64,000 nucleotides of DNA, from positions 4,402,001 through 4,466,000 of the forward strand of contig JAYXKI010000001.1 of NCBI GenBank assembly GCA_037892935.1, read 5' to 3'. How positions within the stretch are numbered: position 1 is the stretch's first letter; each line of letters opens with the position of its first letter. The notes below the pieces were generated by a model. That model was given only the letters and a program-made list of their open reading frames with translations, ran no database searches and was not told the DNA's origin. The position numbers and the translations under genes were made by a program. This document shows positions 1 through 13,215 of the stretch, piece after piece. The DNA comes from Phlebopus portentosus (lineage: Eukaryota > Basidiomycota > Agaricomycetes > Boletales > Boletinellaceae).

Positions 1-103
1 AGGAAAACGAAGTTGAATGAACAAAGAACCCGAAAAAAAGTATCGTACGTTTTGTGGCTGGTGGGCCAGCCAGCTTTGCGCCTACGCGTCTCGTTGTCTT
101 CGT

Positions 104-3068
104 TCATCGGTCTGACAAGCGCTCTCCCCAGTACCCTCCGCCTCCGCCTCCGCCTCCACCGCCGGTCGGATGAGCAGAATGGGGGCTGACAGCGCTCAAC
201 GGCGAAACGTCCCGTGGGCTCACGTTCCCCCCGCCTCCCGCTCCAAAAGTCGCAATTGGGTGGAGAAGACTTGGGCGGTTGTGTCCTTGGCTCTGATTTT
301 GACTCTGGCTTGAATGGTGCTGCGAATGCGCACCAGGATACGGACTGATCGGGGAAATAGGATAGGCATTATGCGACTGCGGTGCGTCGTAAATATCCGT
401 TATCTCTCCACCTCCTGAGCGCGCAAAACCAACAGAGGGACTCGACCCACTGGATGACCCGCCCGCTCGATTGTGTCCACTCGCGCCGCCCGGGTGGAAA
501 GGCTCCGTGAGAGTGGGGAATTGTGGCCCAGCTCCCTGTCCGCCCGTGCCAGCACCACCAGCGCTCGGCGAAGCACTCGCATTGCTCGGCGTAGTCGACC
601 ACGCACGCTCCCTCCGCGCAGCCGCAGCCGACACCGAGTTCCCAACACCGGCACCTGATGCCGAAGCACCGCCAGCCCCGGTGGGAGGTGGAAGCGGGTT
701 GAACAGTTCCTTGTACTCTCTCGGCCGTCCCTGGGCCTGGTTCTGATTCTGTCCGCCCTGACCGAGAGCGGAAGCAGATGACGTCCCGAGGCTAAGATTA
801 AGTCCCAAGCCGCTGCCGGCACTACCAGGGCCACCCCCTGATCCAAGGCGCGAGCGTCCACCTGGGCCTGATCCACCTGGAGGAGGAAGTCCCGTAGGTG
901 GGAGCCCGGAAAGTGACCACGCAGACGTCGCAGGGACCGATCCGGGACCAGAGCGCGACGAACCCCAAAGACCCGCGTGAGGCGACGGATCTGCTGGTGA
1001 GTGTGGGTATCCTGAATGCGGGCCGGCTGAGTGATGGGGAGGTTCAGACGGCCAATCGAGCGATAAGCGTGGGGGAGCACTTCCTGGTGGGTTACCAGCA
1101 GCGCCGTTCGCCGCAGAATGTCCAAAATCGCTGTCCGGATACGAAGAATGCGTCGAGGATGCTCCATACGATCCAGGTGGGAAATTTGACCCAGTGCTTG
1201 TCGCAGGTGTAACGGGAGAATAAGGCGAATATCGCGCGTATGGAGAAAGCGGAGACACGGGTCCATGTTCAGACCCCGCACCTCCTGCACTCGTCCCCGT
1301 TCCCGAGCTCGTAGACGCCGAAAGCGGTGTGAACGGTGCACGAGGGTACGCACTCGGAGGGGCTAATCCTCCACCCGGACCACCTCCACCCGCACTCGTC
1401 CCACCCAGCGGACTTAGAGAGGACAATCCACTAAGCGACAGCGCGGCGTGCGCACCGCTCGTCGGCCCGGTCGTCGTCGCAGGATGGACCACAATATCCG
1501 AATACCCTAAATGTCCTAATCCCCCTCCAGAACCCATCTGACCGCCCGACCCAGCTCCAGCTCGGTAATCCACAGGTGAGCCTGCGTCAAACGACGAGTG
1601 CTCGTCACGGTCGTGTATATCCAACTCCTGCTCTGACTGATCAGACGCCGACAGCGGACCACCCGAGCCCGTCGCGCGTATGGCACCAGGCACAGAACCC
1701 GACGTCGACCCTGAGTCTGCGCGCCTTCGCCTCCTCGAGTTATTCGGTCGTCGACGATACACGTAATCCGGGTACTTGCTATTGAATGCATCCTTCAGCT
1801 TTTTCGCCTGGTCGAGGTAGAACTGCTTTTCGCTCTGTACAAACACAAGGAGAAAGTCAGATTGAATATGATAAAAAAGATTCCGATTAAACCGGATTTA
1901 AACGGAATGGAAGGTAAAAGAATGTCCTCTAGACCCTCTCCCGTCGCCGCAACTCCTTCCTTTCCACTTCGAAAACTCCATTCTGCTCTTTCCGCAGTTT
2001 CCTCGCATATGAAACCATGCGCTCCGATCGCAGGTCGGGAAGACGTAACAAATTTACGTCCATATAACTCAATCCCAGATTTCCAACTCGAAGAAGGACA
2101 AATCGAAATTGAAGGAAGACGAAATCACTCACCGTTGGCATCCCGCTCCATTCTCGACTGAGAATCTTGCTGATTTCTCCCGTACGCATCATTTGATTCG
2201 CGGCGCTCACCTGAGGGCGTCTTCTGCGAGCGAAAATCATGAAGGCGTTCATTGGCCGCTTGGGTGTTCCATCTGCGTTAAGTGTTTGTGCAATGAGAGA
2301 TGAATTGCCGTCGTCTGTGTACAGAGTGTAGCCATAAGTACGAGATTGAAGAAATAACCATTAGAATTAGCTTTTTGGAATAAGACAGAAAATAAAATAA
2401 AAATACGCACCCATATCAGCATCCTCCGGGTCGTCAATGTCAATATCATGCTGGTCATCGTCGTGTGCATGACCCTGTCCACGCGCAGACCCAAGCTCGC
2501 TCTCCTGTCCATGTCCTCTTCCCGCTCCTCCTCCCGCTGCAGCAGCAGAGGACTCACTCCCAGCCCCCGACCTACTCTCGCGATACCCGTACGAAGCAGA
2601 TCCCATCTGTTGATGCTGATGATGCGAACTGTTGTTGTTGTTATTGCTGCTGTTATTATTATTATTTCCCCCGGTCCCGGTACCGTGCCGTGCGGCGCGG
2701 ACGGGCGAAGTGGTCATGTGCGTTGTGCTGGTAGTGCTGTGATGATGTCCTCCTGCCTGAGCCTGAGGTCCTTGTGCCGGTGTTGCTCCTATTCCGATCC
2801 CGTCTAAACCGTCCGTGCCGAAGCGCTGATGGTGGTGGTGATGGTGCGAATCAGGCGAGAACGGGGAGGAAGAAGAAAGCGGGGAGATGCTCGAGAGGGG
2901 ATTTAAATTGAGAGAATTGATGGAGGCGAGGGGTGCGAGGGGAGGATGTGTATGAGGGTGCGGAGGGGCGCGCTCAAGGGGAAAAGGCAAGTGGAGCGCC
3001 AGGGTGTTTGAGCGCGGGGCCGCAGGGGGGTACCAAGGTTGGGACTGGGAGCTGGATGTATGCTCCGT
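104..3068 (-). CDS. HMG-box transcription factor, Sox/MATA type (5' end unresolved)
   Basis: Predicted nuclear sequence-specific DNA-binding protein. I read three exons: about 3068..2411, 2314..2133 and 1834..104. The HMG box is split by the second intron: its first half (KRPMNAFMIFARRRRPQV, then EISKILSREWSGMPT) is in exon 2, and its second half (SEKQFYLDQAKKLKDAF, then KYPDYVYRRRP) opens exon 3 and runs into an Arg-rich stretch that could be a nuclear localisation signal. Both junctions are GT-AG and in phase. Exon 1 is rich in His, Asn/Ser and acidic residues (a DDDQHDIDIDDPEDAD run sits just before the box). The last exon is about 570 residues of Gly/Ser/Pro-rich sequence ending in a Gly run. 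The exon 1 frame is open back to about 3068 but contains no ATG, so an upstream exon with the true start is likely. The box resembles Sox and MATA_HMG proteins; basidiomycete relatives regulate mating and clamp development, but nothing here shows a link to a mating locus. Confidence 0.85.
135..163 (+). repeat. CCTCCG-type hexanucleotide repeat encoding a Gly run
   Basis: Short run of CCTCCG-like units on the plus strand. It encodes the poly-Gly tract near the C-terminus of the HMG-box protein on the minus strand, and it is a likely site of length variation. Confidence 0.7.
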
Positions 3069-6000
3069 TTATGACTTTGTTTCGTTAAAGACGTTGCACT
3101 GCACGCGTCCCAACAAACTCTGCAACAAAAAATTTCTTTGAAGGATTTGATTGAAGTGCGAGCTGTCACGAGGTAAATCTGCGCCCAGGAAGAAAATAGT
3201 CGAAGCTATGCGATGCGAGTGGGGGGAACTCGGGAAGCTGCGGAGAGAACTCACGGCGTCAGGCGCAAGGTGGAAAGACGCGCGAGGAAAATTCGTCAAG
3301 TCGAAATCAGCAGCCCAAACCCAAACAAGTGATATTGATCCACGCGGATGCCTGCGAACAAGGTCACAGTGCCCGGCTCAAGGTAAGGGGCAAGAGAGAA
3401 TGCGGGGACGCGGAACGATAGTTGTGGAGATGTACGCGTGACCTACGCGAGCCAGGGGTCAGTGAGACACCACCTTCGCTATGCAAAATGATCTGGTCTG
3501 GTCTGGTCTGGCTTTCGAGTTCGGCCTGGTTGGCTGTGTCTCCGGTCCCAGTACTTGACTGAGAGGGAATGAACAGGAGTGAACAGGGGATATATGAATG
3601 AACGCGGAGTTACGACTGCTTTGAGAGTATTTGAAGATTTGCGTATTTGGGTTAATGAGACAGGAGATTGATACGGAGGTGAGATTGTACCAAATGGAGG
3701 ATGTCGCGCCCAGAAATAACAAAATATTGTGAACGCGTTCACCGTTCGCCTATAAGTAATGTGCAGAACACAGAGGTGAAGAAGGGGGTGCTGACGAGTA
3801 TTTAAAGTATCGCACACGACACGGGCGTGAAGCCGAGGGCAAGTGAGATGCTTCGTCTGCCTAATTTTTCTTTATTTTTCTTCGCGTTCTCTTCGGTATC
3901 CGCGTTCGCGTTCCAAAAGCCAGGGGGGGGGTCTTCTGTTTCCGAGTCGTCCGAAACACTTCGTCCGTGAGCGCGCGCGTAACGTACCGTGAATTCCTTC
4001 TTGTGCGTGAGTTGGTGGAGACGCGCACACGGGTGAGAGACCGCGGCAGGAAAGAAACAGGAGTGATGGATGCGCGGAGGCAGAGAAGAAATAGAAGAGA
4101 ACGCGGTAGGCTGGCTGGTTGGCTAGACGGGGAGAGAAATCAGAAAGAAACTCCAAAATGCTTAGCAGGTTTGTATAAGAGGGATGCCATAAGCGGGAAC
4201 ACGTCCCTGGGGCAGAGGTACTACGTGGTAGGTGCTAAGAGAGGAATGAGCAGGTGATGTGTATTTTGATGCAGACATAGCAACAAGAGAACGAGACGAG
4301 AAGAAGCACGAGAACAGGGCAGAGATTGTTTCTTTCCGGAATAAACTCGCTCGCTTCCTGTCCTCTGAGCTGCTGAGCTGAGCAAGAACCATCATTCATT
4401 TCCCAGCGCTGGCTGACCCTCAATCCGGTGCATGTCCCATTGAGGCAATAGCAGGAGAACAGCGTGACGATGCAGTGACGATGCAACGCTTCTGTCTTCT
4501 GCTGGCCCTGCATCGCCTCGCCCGTCACTGTCAAACAAACACCTCCGATCAGGGACAGCCGTACTGTAAGAAGCATGCGTGACCATCACAGCCCATTTCC
4601 ACTATTTCGAATTGCCTTTCTTGGGGTTCGCCCTCCTATCGCTAAAACTCCCGATACAGATTTTTCGCACGACCCCACGGGGATCTCCCTCGCCGCACAC
4701 CCACATCGTCTCCATCACTCACTCGTCTCAAAACGGTAGCATTAAATTCATATCCAGACGGATTGCCCATATCCAGAAAACAGACTCAGAAACGATGCCA
4801 TAACGCTTCGTCCACCCAATTCAAGCTTTGCCTTTGCCTTTCAGCAACGCGACCTCCCCGACGCGCGTTCCCTCCTCCGCGTTTCTTCTTCTCCCGCGCG
4901 CTCTCGCACGAAACCCACCAACACGGCAGGATGTTCAGATCGCCTGGACTGCGGAATATACCCGGCAATGCACGGCACTAAAATGTTTTTCGTCTTCTTT
5001 CTTCCTCCTCATCCTTCTCCCGTCAGCCTCCATCCCTATCCCTCTTTTGCACCTCCAAACCCCTTTCTCTTCACCCTTATTTGCACCTTTTCTTCTCAAA
5101 AAATCCCCTCTACTTTGTTCGCGCGTTCGCTCACCCCCTCGCTGTTTTTTATTCGCTGGCTTTTTATTCCTGACCTTCTTCGTTCGTCGCTCTTAGCCTT
5201 TCCCTAACTCCATCTCTATACTCTCGTCTTTCTCATGCAGCTTTTATGTCCTTTTCTCCATTCGTCCATGGGACGAAGATCGAAACGAAGTCAGGTATGG
5301 ATCAATCACATACCGCACGGGACTCTCGCTGGGTAGGCTTCTGGCGGGATATGCCGAGAAATCGCTCTGCTACGAAGGTAGTATCGTGCGCGTGTATGCA
5401 GAGACAAGTTCCCCGTCGCTTTCCGCCAACTTCGCGGAAACATGAGACTCTTAACAAGCCCGTCCTAACGGGTATTGATACAGCAGCGCGTGGTGCATGG
5501 GCTGCTGTTATACTCCGTGTCTGCAAGGCGACGACTCTCACGCTCACTACGAGCCCAAACGCCATACACAGACCAGCACCTCTCCCTGATTTTGACGAGT
5601 TGAAGTCTAGGGATCAGTTGCTTTAAGTATTGGATCGCTGTGAACTGCTGGAGTCAGGACTGGTGTGGACCCCGTGCCCTGCTTCTTCCTGCTGCTTCCT
5701 TCACTCCCCTTGTCCCTTCCCTTGCCCTCTTTCTTCCCTTACTTCTTTCTTTGAATCTTTCTTCCTTCCTTTCTTCTTCTTTCTTTCTTTCTACGCCACC
5801 GCACGTGCATGACGAGCGGCGAATTCGCGGATTTGCGAATTTGCGAAGCTGATTGCCTTGATGTTAGATACTAGCACTGATTGTGGTGTGGTGCGGGATG
5901 ATTCGTCGATTCGTTCATTCGTTGATGCTGCTATTTTACTCACGCTCAATCCTCTTCTCACCATCATTTTGATTTGTAGGCGGGCATTCCGAGAAGACTA

Positions 6001-8200
6001 GGACACCTGGACGCCCCGAAGGAAGGCAATTCAAATATCATATCATACATGCATATCATGTCTTCTTCTTGATATGATACGAACCATTTCGTTGGCTCCA
6101 ACCCAATCCAACTCAATTCAATTCAATGATTTATCTTTGTACCCCGGCTGCATACATACATGAATTGTCTGGCGGACATGAAGACGGAGATTTGCTACCG
6201 CCAATGTTTGAACGTTAAGAGTTTATCCGTAATGAAAATAAATACAATTACAAATGCAAATACAAATACTGATAGATAGATGTCGATCCCGATTGAAGTA
6301 CTAGTTAGTCTTCCTTGGCGAGAACTTATAAATAGGAATGAATAATAGCGATACCCCTCACAGACTTGGTCTATATCGTTTGAAACGTGGAATGCATTGC
6401 ATTACGTTGTCCGCCCTTAAGTAAATTTAGCGGGAGTGAATGTGTTTGCTTTCTGTTCCGTCTGCTTATCCTAAGCGACGAACAACACCACTCCACTCCA
6501 CACAAAAGCGGAGAGCGGAGGCACCCTACTTGGTGATGATAATCGGCGACAAAAGCAAGTCAGTAAACCAACCAACAAACAAACAAACAAGAATAATAAT
6601 AATAATAAAAATACAATCAATGTCTCAGCATCGCGCCGAACCGCCTTTTTCCAGATCCCATTTAGCGCTGGCAGTTGGTTCGGTGAGGTTCCTAATCGTA
6701 GGGGGGGCCGTGAGATAGACACACCGGACGGACGAATTCGGACAGACGTCGATCATTCCAATATATACGTACGTACAACGTACAACTCCCGACTGTTTGA
6801 CACCAGCGGAACACTGGAACACTGGACTGGGAACACCATTACGATCGATCGGGTCAAAGGAAGGAATGCTAATTTCAAAATCTGGCCACCTTTAACAAGC
6901 AGGAGCCACTCGTTCTTGCCAGTCGGAAAACGTTCGGCGGCGCAGGCGCGGCGTGATCCCTTCAAAATTCGATTCCAACCCACCCCTGAAGTCTCTGATT
7001 GTGGCGTTAGGCTGTCTGGTAACTCGCGCACGAGATCAGATGAGTGTCTGTCGATATGATCCTAATCCTCTGATTGATTCATTTCGTACACATGATCAAT
7101 CCGGTCTCAGGGCAGAGTTACTTACTTTACTTTATTTTATTGATTTCGGATATTTCGAATTACGGAAACATGATAGAGGTTTTTTTTAAATAGGGACAGT
7201 TGAGGAAATAGGGTGGTCGAAATTGGGGATGTGAGGTGGTATGGCGCGTTCCGTTTCGCTGTCAATTTCCCGGCTGGTGGCATCTCATCTTGACCGAGTT
7301 AGCATATGAGCATAAGCACAACTTACCTCGCGTCTTCTTCTGCGGGCTTCTCGCCCGCTCAGCGGGTAAGCCAAGGCTCCGCGCCATACCCCAAAGCTGC
7401 CATATACAGTGTACACATTGATATACATACACATACCTCACGCATGAAGACGTAAAGAAATCAGCTTCACGAGCAAGCTGATTGTCTCTTTCTGCTCGGT
7501 AGACCCGGGTCTCGAACATCAATATAATTACCGTGCCATAATGAAATAAAGTATCGACCAAGCGCGTATGTTTGCATACAAAGTTTCCGCTGTGTTGCAC
7601 AACACAACCTTAAATCACGTCTAAAATGAATATAATATAATTCGATTGTATTGTATACGTTGACGACTCAATACTCAATAAATAAGCATATAACATAATC
7701 GCATAATTGTAAGTAATGTAATTTAAATTATTCAATAAAGTCTAAGCATAAGAAAATCGTATTCAATGCACCACATTTGTTGTTTCTTTATCTATTATTA
7801 GACGATTATTATGTATGTGTGAAAAGACAAAAGGCCGAATTATATTGACATTCAAAAAGTCTATATTCCGCAAGTGGAAGGTCAACGTATATATTTGGGT
7901 GATCGATCCGACGGAGTGGGCTTTAGCAGCCCCACCGATTGAATGGATATAGCGCCCCCGAATCGTGGTGGTTATTTGACGTGACAGACGTATTGGACGG
8001 ACATAGACGCTGGTAAGAAGCGAAGAATGGTATTGGTACGAGAGCACGAAGAAAGGACCGCTCGAGCGCGAGAGAGGCAGACACGACACACGCCACACGC
8101 GGCATGAAACGTATTCCTCGCCTCGAACACAGTAACGCCAACCCCCATCGACGGTCGAAGTCCTAGAGCCCTTGCATGGACGGTCGGACTCGATCATCCA
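3069..8200. other. Long stretch without a supportable gene
   Basis: Probably the 5' leader and regulatory region of the HMG-box gene plus intergenic DNA. Visible features are a small TGGTC repeat near 3493-3512, two strongly pyrimidine-rich plus-strand tracts (about 4985-5215 and 5683-5793), a TATAAATA at about 6326, an AAT repeat near 6592 and an A/T-rich patch near 7620-7760. Open frames here are short, lack recognisable domains and do not join through plausible introns. Confidence 0.5.
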
Positions 8201-11200
8201 TTCAATTTGACAATCAAACGCCGGAGGGCCGCCTAATAATAAATAAAATTGAGGTTTAGGCTGGGATAAACGGGAACAAAGGGACAGTCGCGCAGGGCGT
8301 CGACGCGTGGGCTATGACGTCTAAGGAACTGATCGTCAGGCTGGCTGGAGCGGGAAATGGGGGAGGAGAAGGAAAGCTTAGGCTGCGTTAGAAGCCGGGC
8401 CTGCTCCCGGGCCTGAGGTACGGTACGTCAGAAGCCGAGAGGCTTAGCAGTAGTACTAGTGGCGTGCGCGCGAAGTGGAGCGCGGAGTATCCAATCTCAA
8501 CCCTACGGGATTTTGTAATATAGATATGAGAACTAGTAGCCAAGGAAGAGGGGGAATAAAGGAAGAACGTTTTGCTGGATTGTTATCATGTTGATTAGAA
8601 AAATGGTGAAGTTACGAAGCGTTTATGCCTTTTCTCTCACCTCTGGCCAAAAGAAAGATGGAACTGTCTCGTAAAGTGAAAACAACGAGGAACAGTGTTT
8701 AGTGTGTGAGTAACTCCACCTCCTACTTTGCGTCATCGTATCCCGTTGTCCAGGCTTTAGCCCTGGGATCTTTGCGTCTACAAGCTTGATTCGGTACACA
8801 GATCGTCTAAGACTTACAAAAAAGGAAACGTCGCCAAAAATAACGATTTTTATATTGCTCCAATGCACCCGCAAACATTAGAAGAAACAAACGACGTCCC
8901 TTGATGCATCCTCGTCCTTGAAACGCACTATTCAACACTCGTTTCCGGTGGTCCGGCAGGTAAATTCGAAATAAGACATGAGAAAATGAGAAAGACGGGC
9001 TTCAACGGTGCGTCACCGAAGCAGACGACGAAATTGAAATGGAAGATAACCATCGGGGCCGGGCGTGTTTTAAGTGATTTCACAAAATCAGTGAAACGCA
9101 CCCCGTCGTAGGCTCACGATTGCCATCAGTGGTTCAGCACACATCACAAGAAGCCAAGCTCGGGAATTCGAGCCGGAATCAAAGCCCGACAAGGCGGACG
9201 GAAATGACGGCGGAGGAAGCTGGATACACACGGTTGGACGGAAGCTATAGTCCTATCCTAGATAGACGGCGATGCTGCGCTTTGTTCCTGGACTGAGATG
9301 ATACCTTCGTGTTTCGCACCACAGGCCCCTTCCCATTGTCAAGCGAAATGAAGTGACATGAGATTATATCGAAGACGCCGATAGATCTGGGATGGCCGAC
9401 AATGCTACCGACATCGACGTTGGCGGCGAACGGCGAAAAAAATAAAAATAAAACAATAAACGAGCGGAAAAAAGCGAGAAAATAGACGCCTTGAACATTT
9501 CCCCGTCTCGTCAGGCGTTGCATCACGGGTAAATGTTCAGATCTAGGGCATCGCAAAAAGATGCGAGGGTGGCATATGACAGCACCAGCATATCGAACCA
9601 GATTCCACAGCTGCCCATCTGCTGCCTCACACGCAACGTTCTTGGCAAAAAGGCGGAGATGACACAGAACGAAAATCTCGAGGCCAGAGGATCAGAGTAT
9701 GGGCTCAGAGTGAAAGGAGGTAAGTACGAGTTGAGCCGGCGAAGTATGATCTGGAATAGTGCGAAGCACTGGCGAGAGAGCAAGGAAACCCGAGAAGCAA
9801 GGGTATCATACGCTCTCGGCCCCCGGCGTTTTCTCGTGATTTCCGTTGTTCGTGATATTCCGAACCAGATGGCCAGTGGAGGTGTCCCCAGAGAAGATGC
9901 AGAAGATTGTAGGAAGATAGATTACATTCAAACACAGGACACGCCTTTGCCTGTCCTCAAGGCCTGTTACACTTGTGCGGGTACACCGGCAATCCCTGCC
10001 CTGGAGCGGTTGACTACTGCCGAGCGAAATCTGGAGCCAAAAGGCACACATCTGCGCGAAGGGCCTTCTGACCGCAGGGGCATTCGCGGATGCGTGGTCA
10101 CGATGGTGGTAATGGTGGCTGGTGGCAAAACCCATAATTTCTCTCTAGCTTCCGATATGAGAGAAGGAAACTTTCCTTTCAAACACCGCCGAATGGTGGA
10201 AAACTAAAACTTTGAGTCTGAGTGAGGATGGTTTGCAAAGATATGATATGCGAGACATCGCACGTACCCGGGGGTCTCTTACGTGCCGTGCATCTGATCT
10301 GCTCACCCCCGGAAACGACTCTCCGAGTAAGCGTAACGCAATCAGAAACCTTGCATCAAGTGATCTCGACAAATCGAGGTAGAATGCATCACGCTGCTCA
10401 GCGCCCGCTATGACAAGGGACAAGGAATTTTCCTTTACTTTCCTTTTCGATCGAGCTTTTTGGACATGTTTGCACCAACCGGTGCATGCTAGCCTGATAT
10501 AGACAGTACCGACTGGAACAGAGATGTTCCCAAGTGATTTGGAAGGAGGAAAGGAGCAGAGAGAATGGAGCCCATGTCACGTTGCGCACGACAGAGGGAC
10601 GTTTACGAAAATGGTTGTTCAGGATTTCCGTTTCGTTATCGCAACTCGTGACGTACACGGGGAAATGGAAATATATTGTGCTGTGTAAACTAAACTGCAT
10701 TCAAGGATTCCATTTTTGACGTTCCGTAGTCGTCATCCGAGAAAGGCCATACACAGAACCCTACAAAACCCAATTCAAATGTCGAAGGCCTATTCAGTTT
10801 GTTCCTGATCGACCTCAATAGTGATTAACGTGGGTCGTCACCGGAGTCGAGGAGCTGTGATTGGGCCAATATCTACCAATATATGTGTATGTAAAGATGA
10901 ATGATGAAGGTGCGAGGAATATTATGCCTATGTTATCGCCTCAAAGTTCTCTACTTCCCAAAATAATGTATTTCTAGAAGCACACGTTCCAAGTGAAATC
11001 TATGAGGAATAGCGCTCAAGAAGACAAAGAATGGATTGCGTACGGGCTGGAGTCCCGCAGAAGTGATCATTTACGCGGCCAATAATCTGGGTTGGGCTGT
11101 TGAGCGAGAGGTAAAAATCTGAGATCGGTGACTTACAGAGCTGCGCTTCGCGAAGGTGAACGAGCGGTATTGAAGAAGACGACATGAACATCGAGATCTT

Positions 11201-13215
11201 CTCTATTGGACAATGACTTAGCTTGCTTTCAGAGTCATCGGATTTAGATGCGTTCACGGCGAGAAACGCGTTTCCCGCATGCCAGAAGCGATTTTAGCGT
11301 AAAACAGAGTTTACTCCAGACTTCTGGGGCTGCAAGCGGACAGCCCTGCGGGCGATGCGGTGAAATTCTACAGCGCGAAGAAAGGACACGAGGCACGAGC
11401 TTTAATAAATGGCCGAGCATAGAAATCTAGACGCTCCAGGAATAGTCGAAATCCAAACACTTGGTAATGATGCTGCAAAAGTAGGTATGGCGGACTTTCC
11501 TACTGCACTAGAAGCATCAAGCAGTATTGCTTTGGCCTTCCTGCTCTCGGCTATTTCGAAAAAGGATGAGGACATCTATATTTCATTCGTGATAGATTCC
11601 GGTTTGATGTTCGTCAAGTCTAGTAAGTATCAAAGTAGGTTAATCTGATTCTGCTTCCAGCAAAGTATCTATGACCCTAAAAATAGATGAAATCAGGCCT
11701 GCGCGAAGTAATAACTCAGTAAGGCTACAGTACTCACCATTTCGTCGGGCATCGCGCAACTTAACGAAAGAAGAGCCCGGAATGAAACTGGGCATTGCCG
11801 ATACTCTTCCTATCGGGTCCCTGTATCGGAGACACGGGAAAACTGGAAGTTGAAGAGGCTTGAAATTTTGGAAGGCGACAAGATTCAATCAGAACTTGTC
11901 CTGTCCTTGATCAACTACGAATGTGCGCGTAACTCTATTCACAAGGGTCAAAAGTTGATATACTTCCTGTTTCCGGCCAAAATGCGAACGAACAATCCCG
12001 GAGTCAGTGCGGAACTCGCATAGTTTAGCTGATGCGATCCGTTCACTGCATGACGGCGCGGTGCGAGCGAAAAACGCTTACACGACTGTGATACTCTTCG
12101 GCCGATCCATATGTGATTACACCGCACTCAGAAAAGTTATCTGATGAACCTTTAGCTTTGGCATGATATCCTGATCTATGTAGTCAGTTGTCAATCGTCG
12201 GTCCATGAAGGTTTTGATCATTGAGCGGAATGGTCCACGGAGATAATTTCAAGCCACTACAGATAGAGAAGCATGAGTTCCCTAAATGTGAGGTCTGCCC
12301 ACTGCGTCATTAATGTTGGGCATTGCGCGGCGGAGCAGAAGCAACCGATGCGGTGGTTGGAATATGAGATGGGAAAAACATCCAAACATGGCCAAACATC
12401 GACTCTTGTGAAATATATTACACGTGGTCGTTCCTCTCATTTCGACAAACTTGAAGACATTTTGTTCTTCCACTTTTAGGAGCTTGTCAAGCGATCTGAA
12501 GAATGGAGGAAATGATGATGTTCAAGCACGTACATCCGATGGGCCTCAGGCCGAAGACAACCATCTCTGCCCTCTTGCCTGTGAAGCAAACGCGCCGAGA
12601 CGCGATGTTACTATCTTCACCTGAAGTGAAACCAGAGATTGCGAAAGACCATATCAACAAAATTCACCAAATGGGTGAGTCACAGCCTTCAAGCGACTCC
12701 GAAATCTTCCATATCCCGGTGTGTGTACACGGGAAGTGGATTTGGGTAGATGGATGGTCTCTTAGCTTGACTTCGCCTATGCCCCGATCACACCGGGAGA
12801 GCTTATGTATCTGTACTCGGATACGCTTATTTCGTTGTCCTTTTGCGCGCACGCGCATGGCTGCGGCGTGTGTATGTAGTTCGCATTTCCTTTTGTACCA
12901 TTCGTACGTTATCCCTGCCCTACTTTTTGCGGTGCGTATCAATCTCTAGGGAGGTGATGTTGTCCTTTAGATTCGCCATGCGATAAGCTGGAATGATGTC
13001 CTCATTAGAACACAATCTGTGATTAATATTGTGGACTGATACAGTAAATAAATTGGTTTGGGAAACAAAAGGCTGCTACATCCTTTTTCTTACAAACACA
13101 GAAGATCTGCAGCAGGGGCCTTCAAGTCGCGTTCGAGGCAATTTGCAGATCACAAGCGTATCCACGATAAGACAATTTATTAGAGAGGGATTCGAATCTT
13201 ATGAGCTTCTCTCGT
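8201..13215. other. Gene-poor stretch; only unconvincing open frames
   Basis: The longest open frame is 224 codons on the plus strand (9533..10207), and another of 148 codons lies at 12503..12949. Neither shows a domain, signal peptide or coding-like composition I recognise. I see no transposon ends, RNA gene or other structure. Confidence 0.4.

Noticed and set aside
400..1353. 317-codon minus-strand open frame in another phase
   Set aside because: Arg/Leu-rich shadow of the GC-rich last exon of the HMG-box gene.
9533..10207. 224-codon plus-strand open frame
   Set aside because: No domain, signal or composition suggesting a gene, isolated in a gene-poor stretch, with overlapping open frames on the other strand. 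Could be real but I cannot support it.
12503..12949. 148-codon plus-strand open frame
   Set aside because: No recognisable feature; similar-length frames occur by chance in this region.
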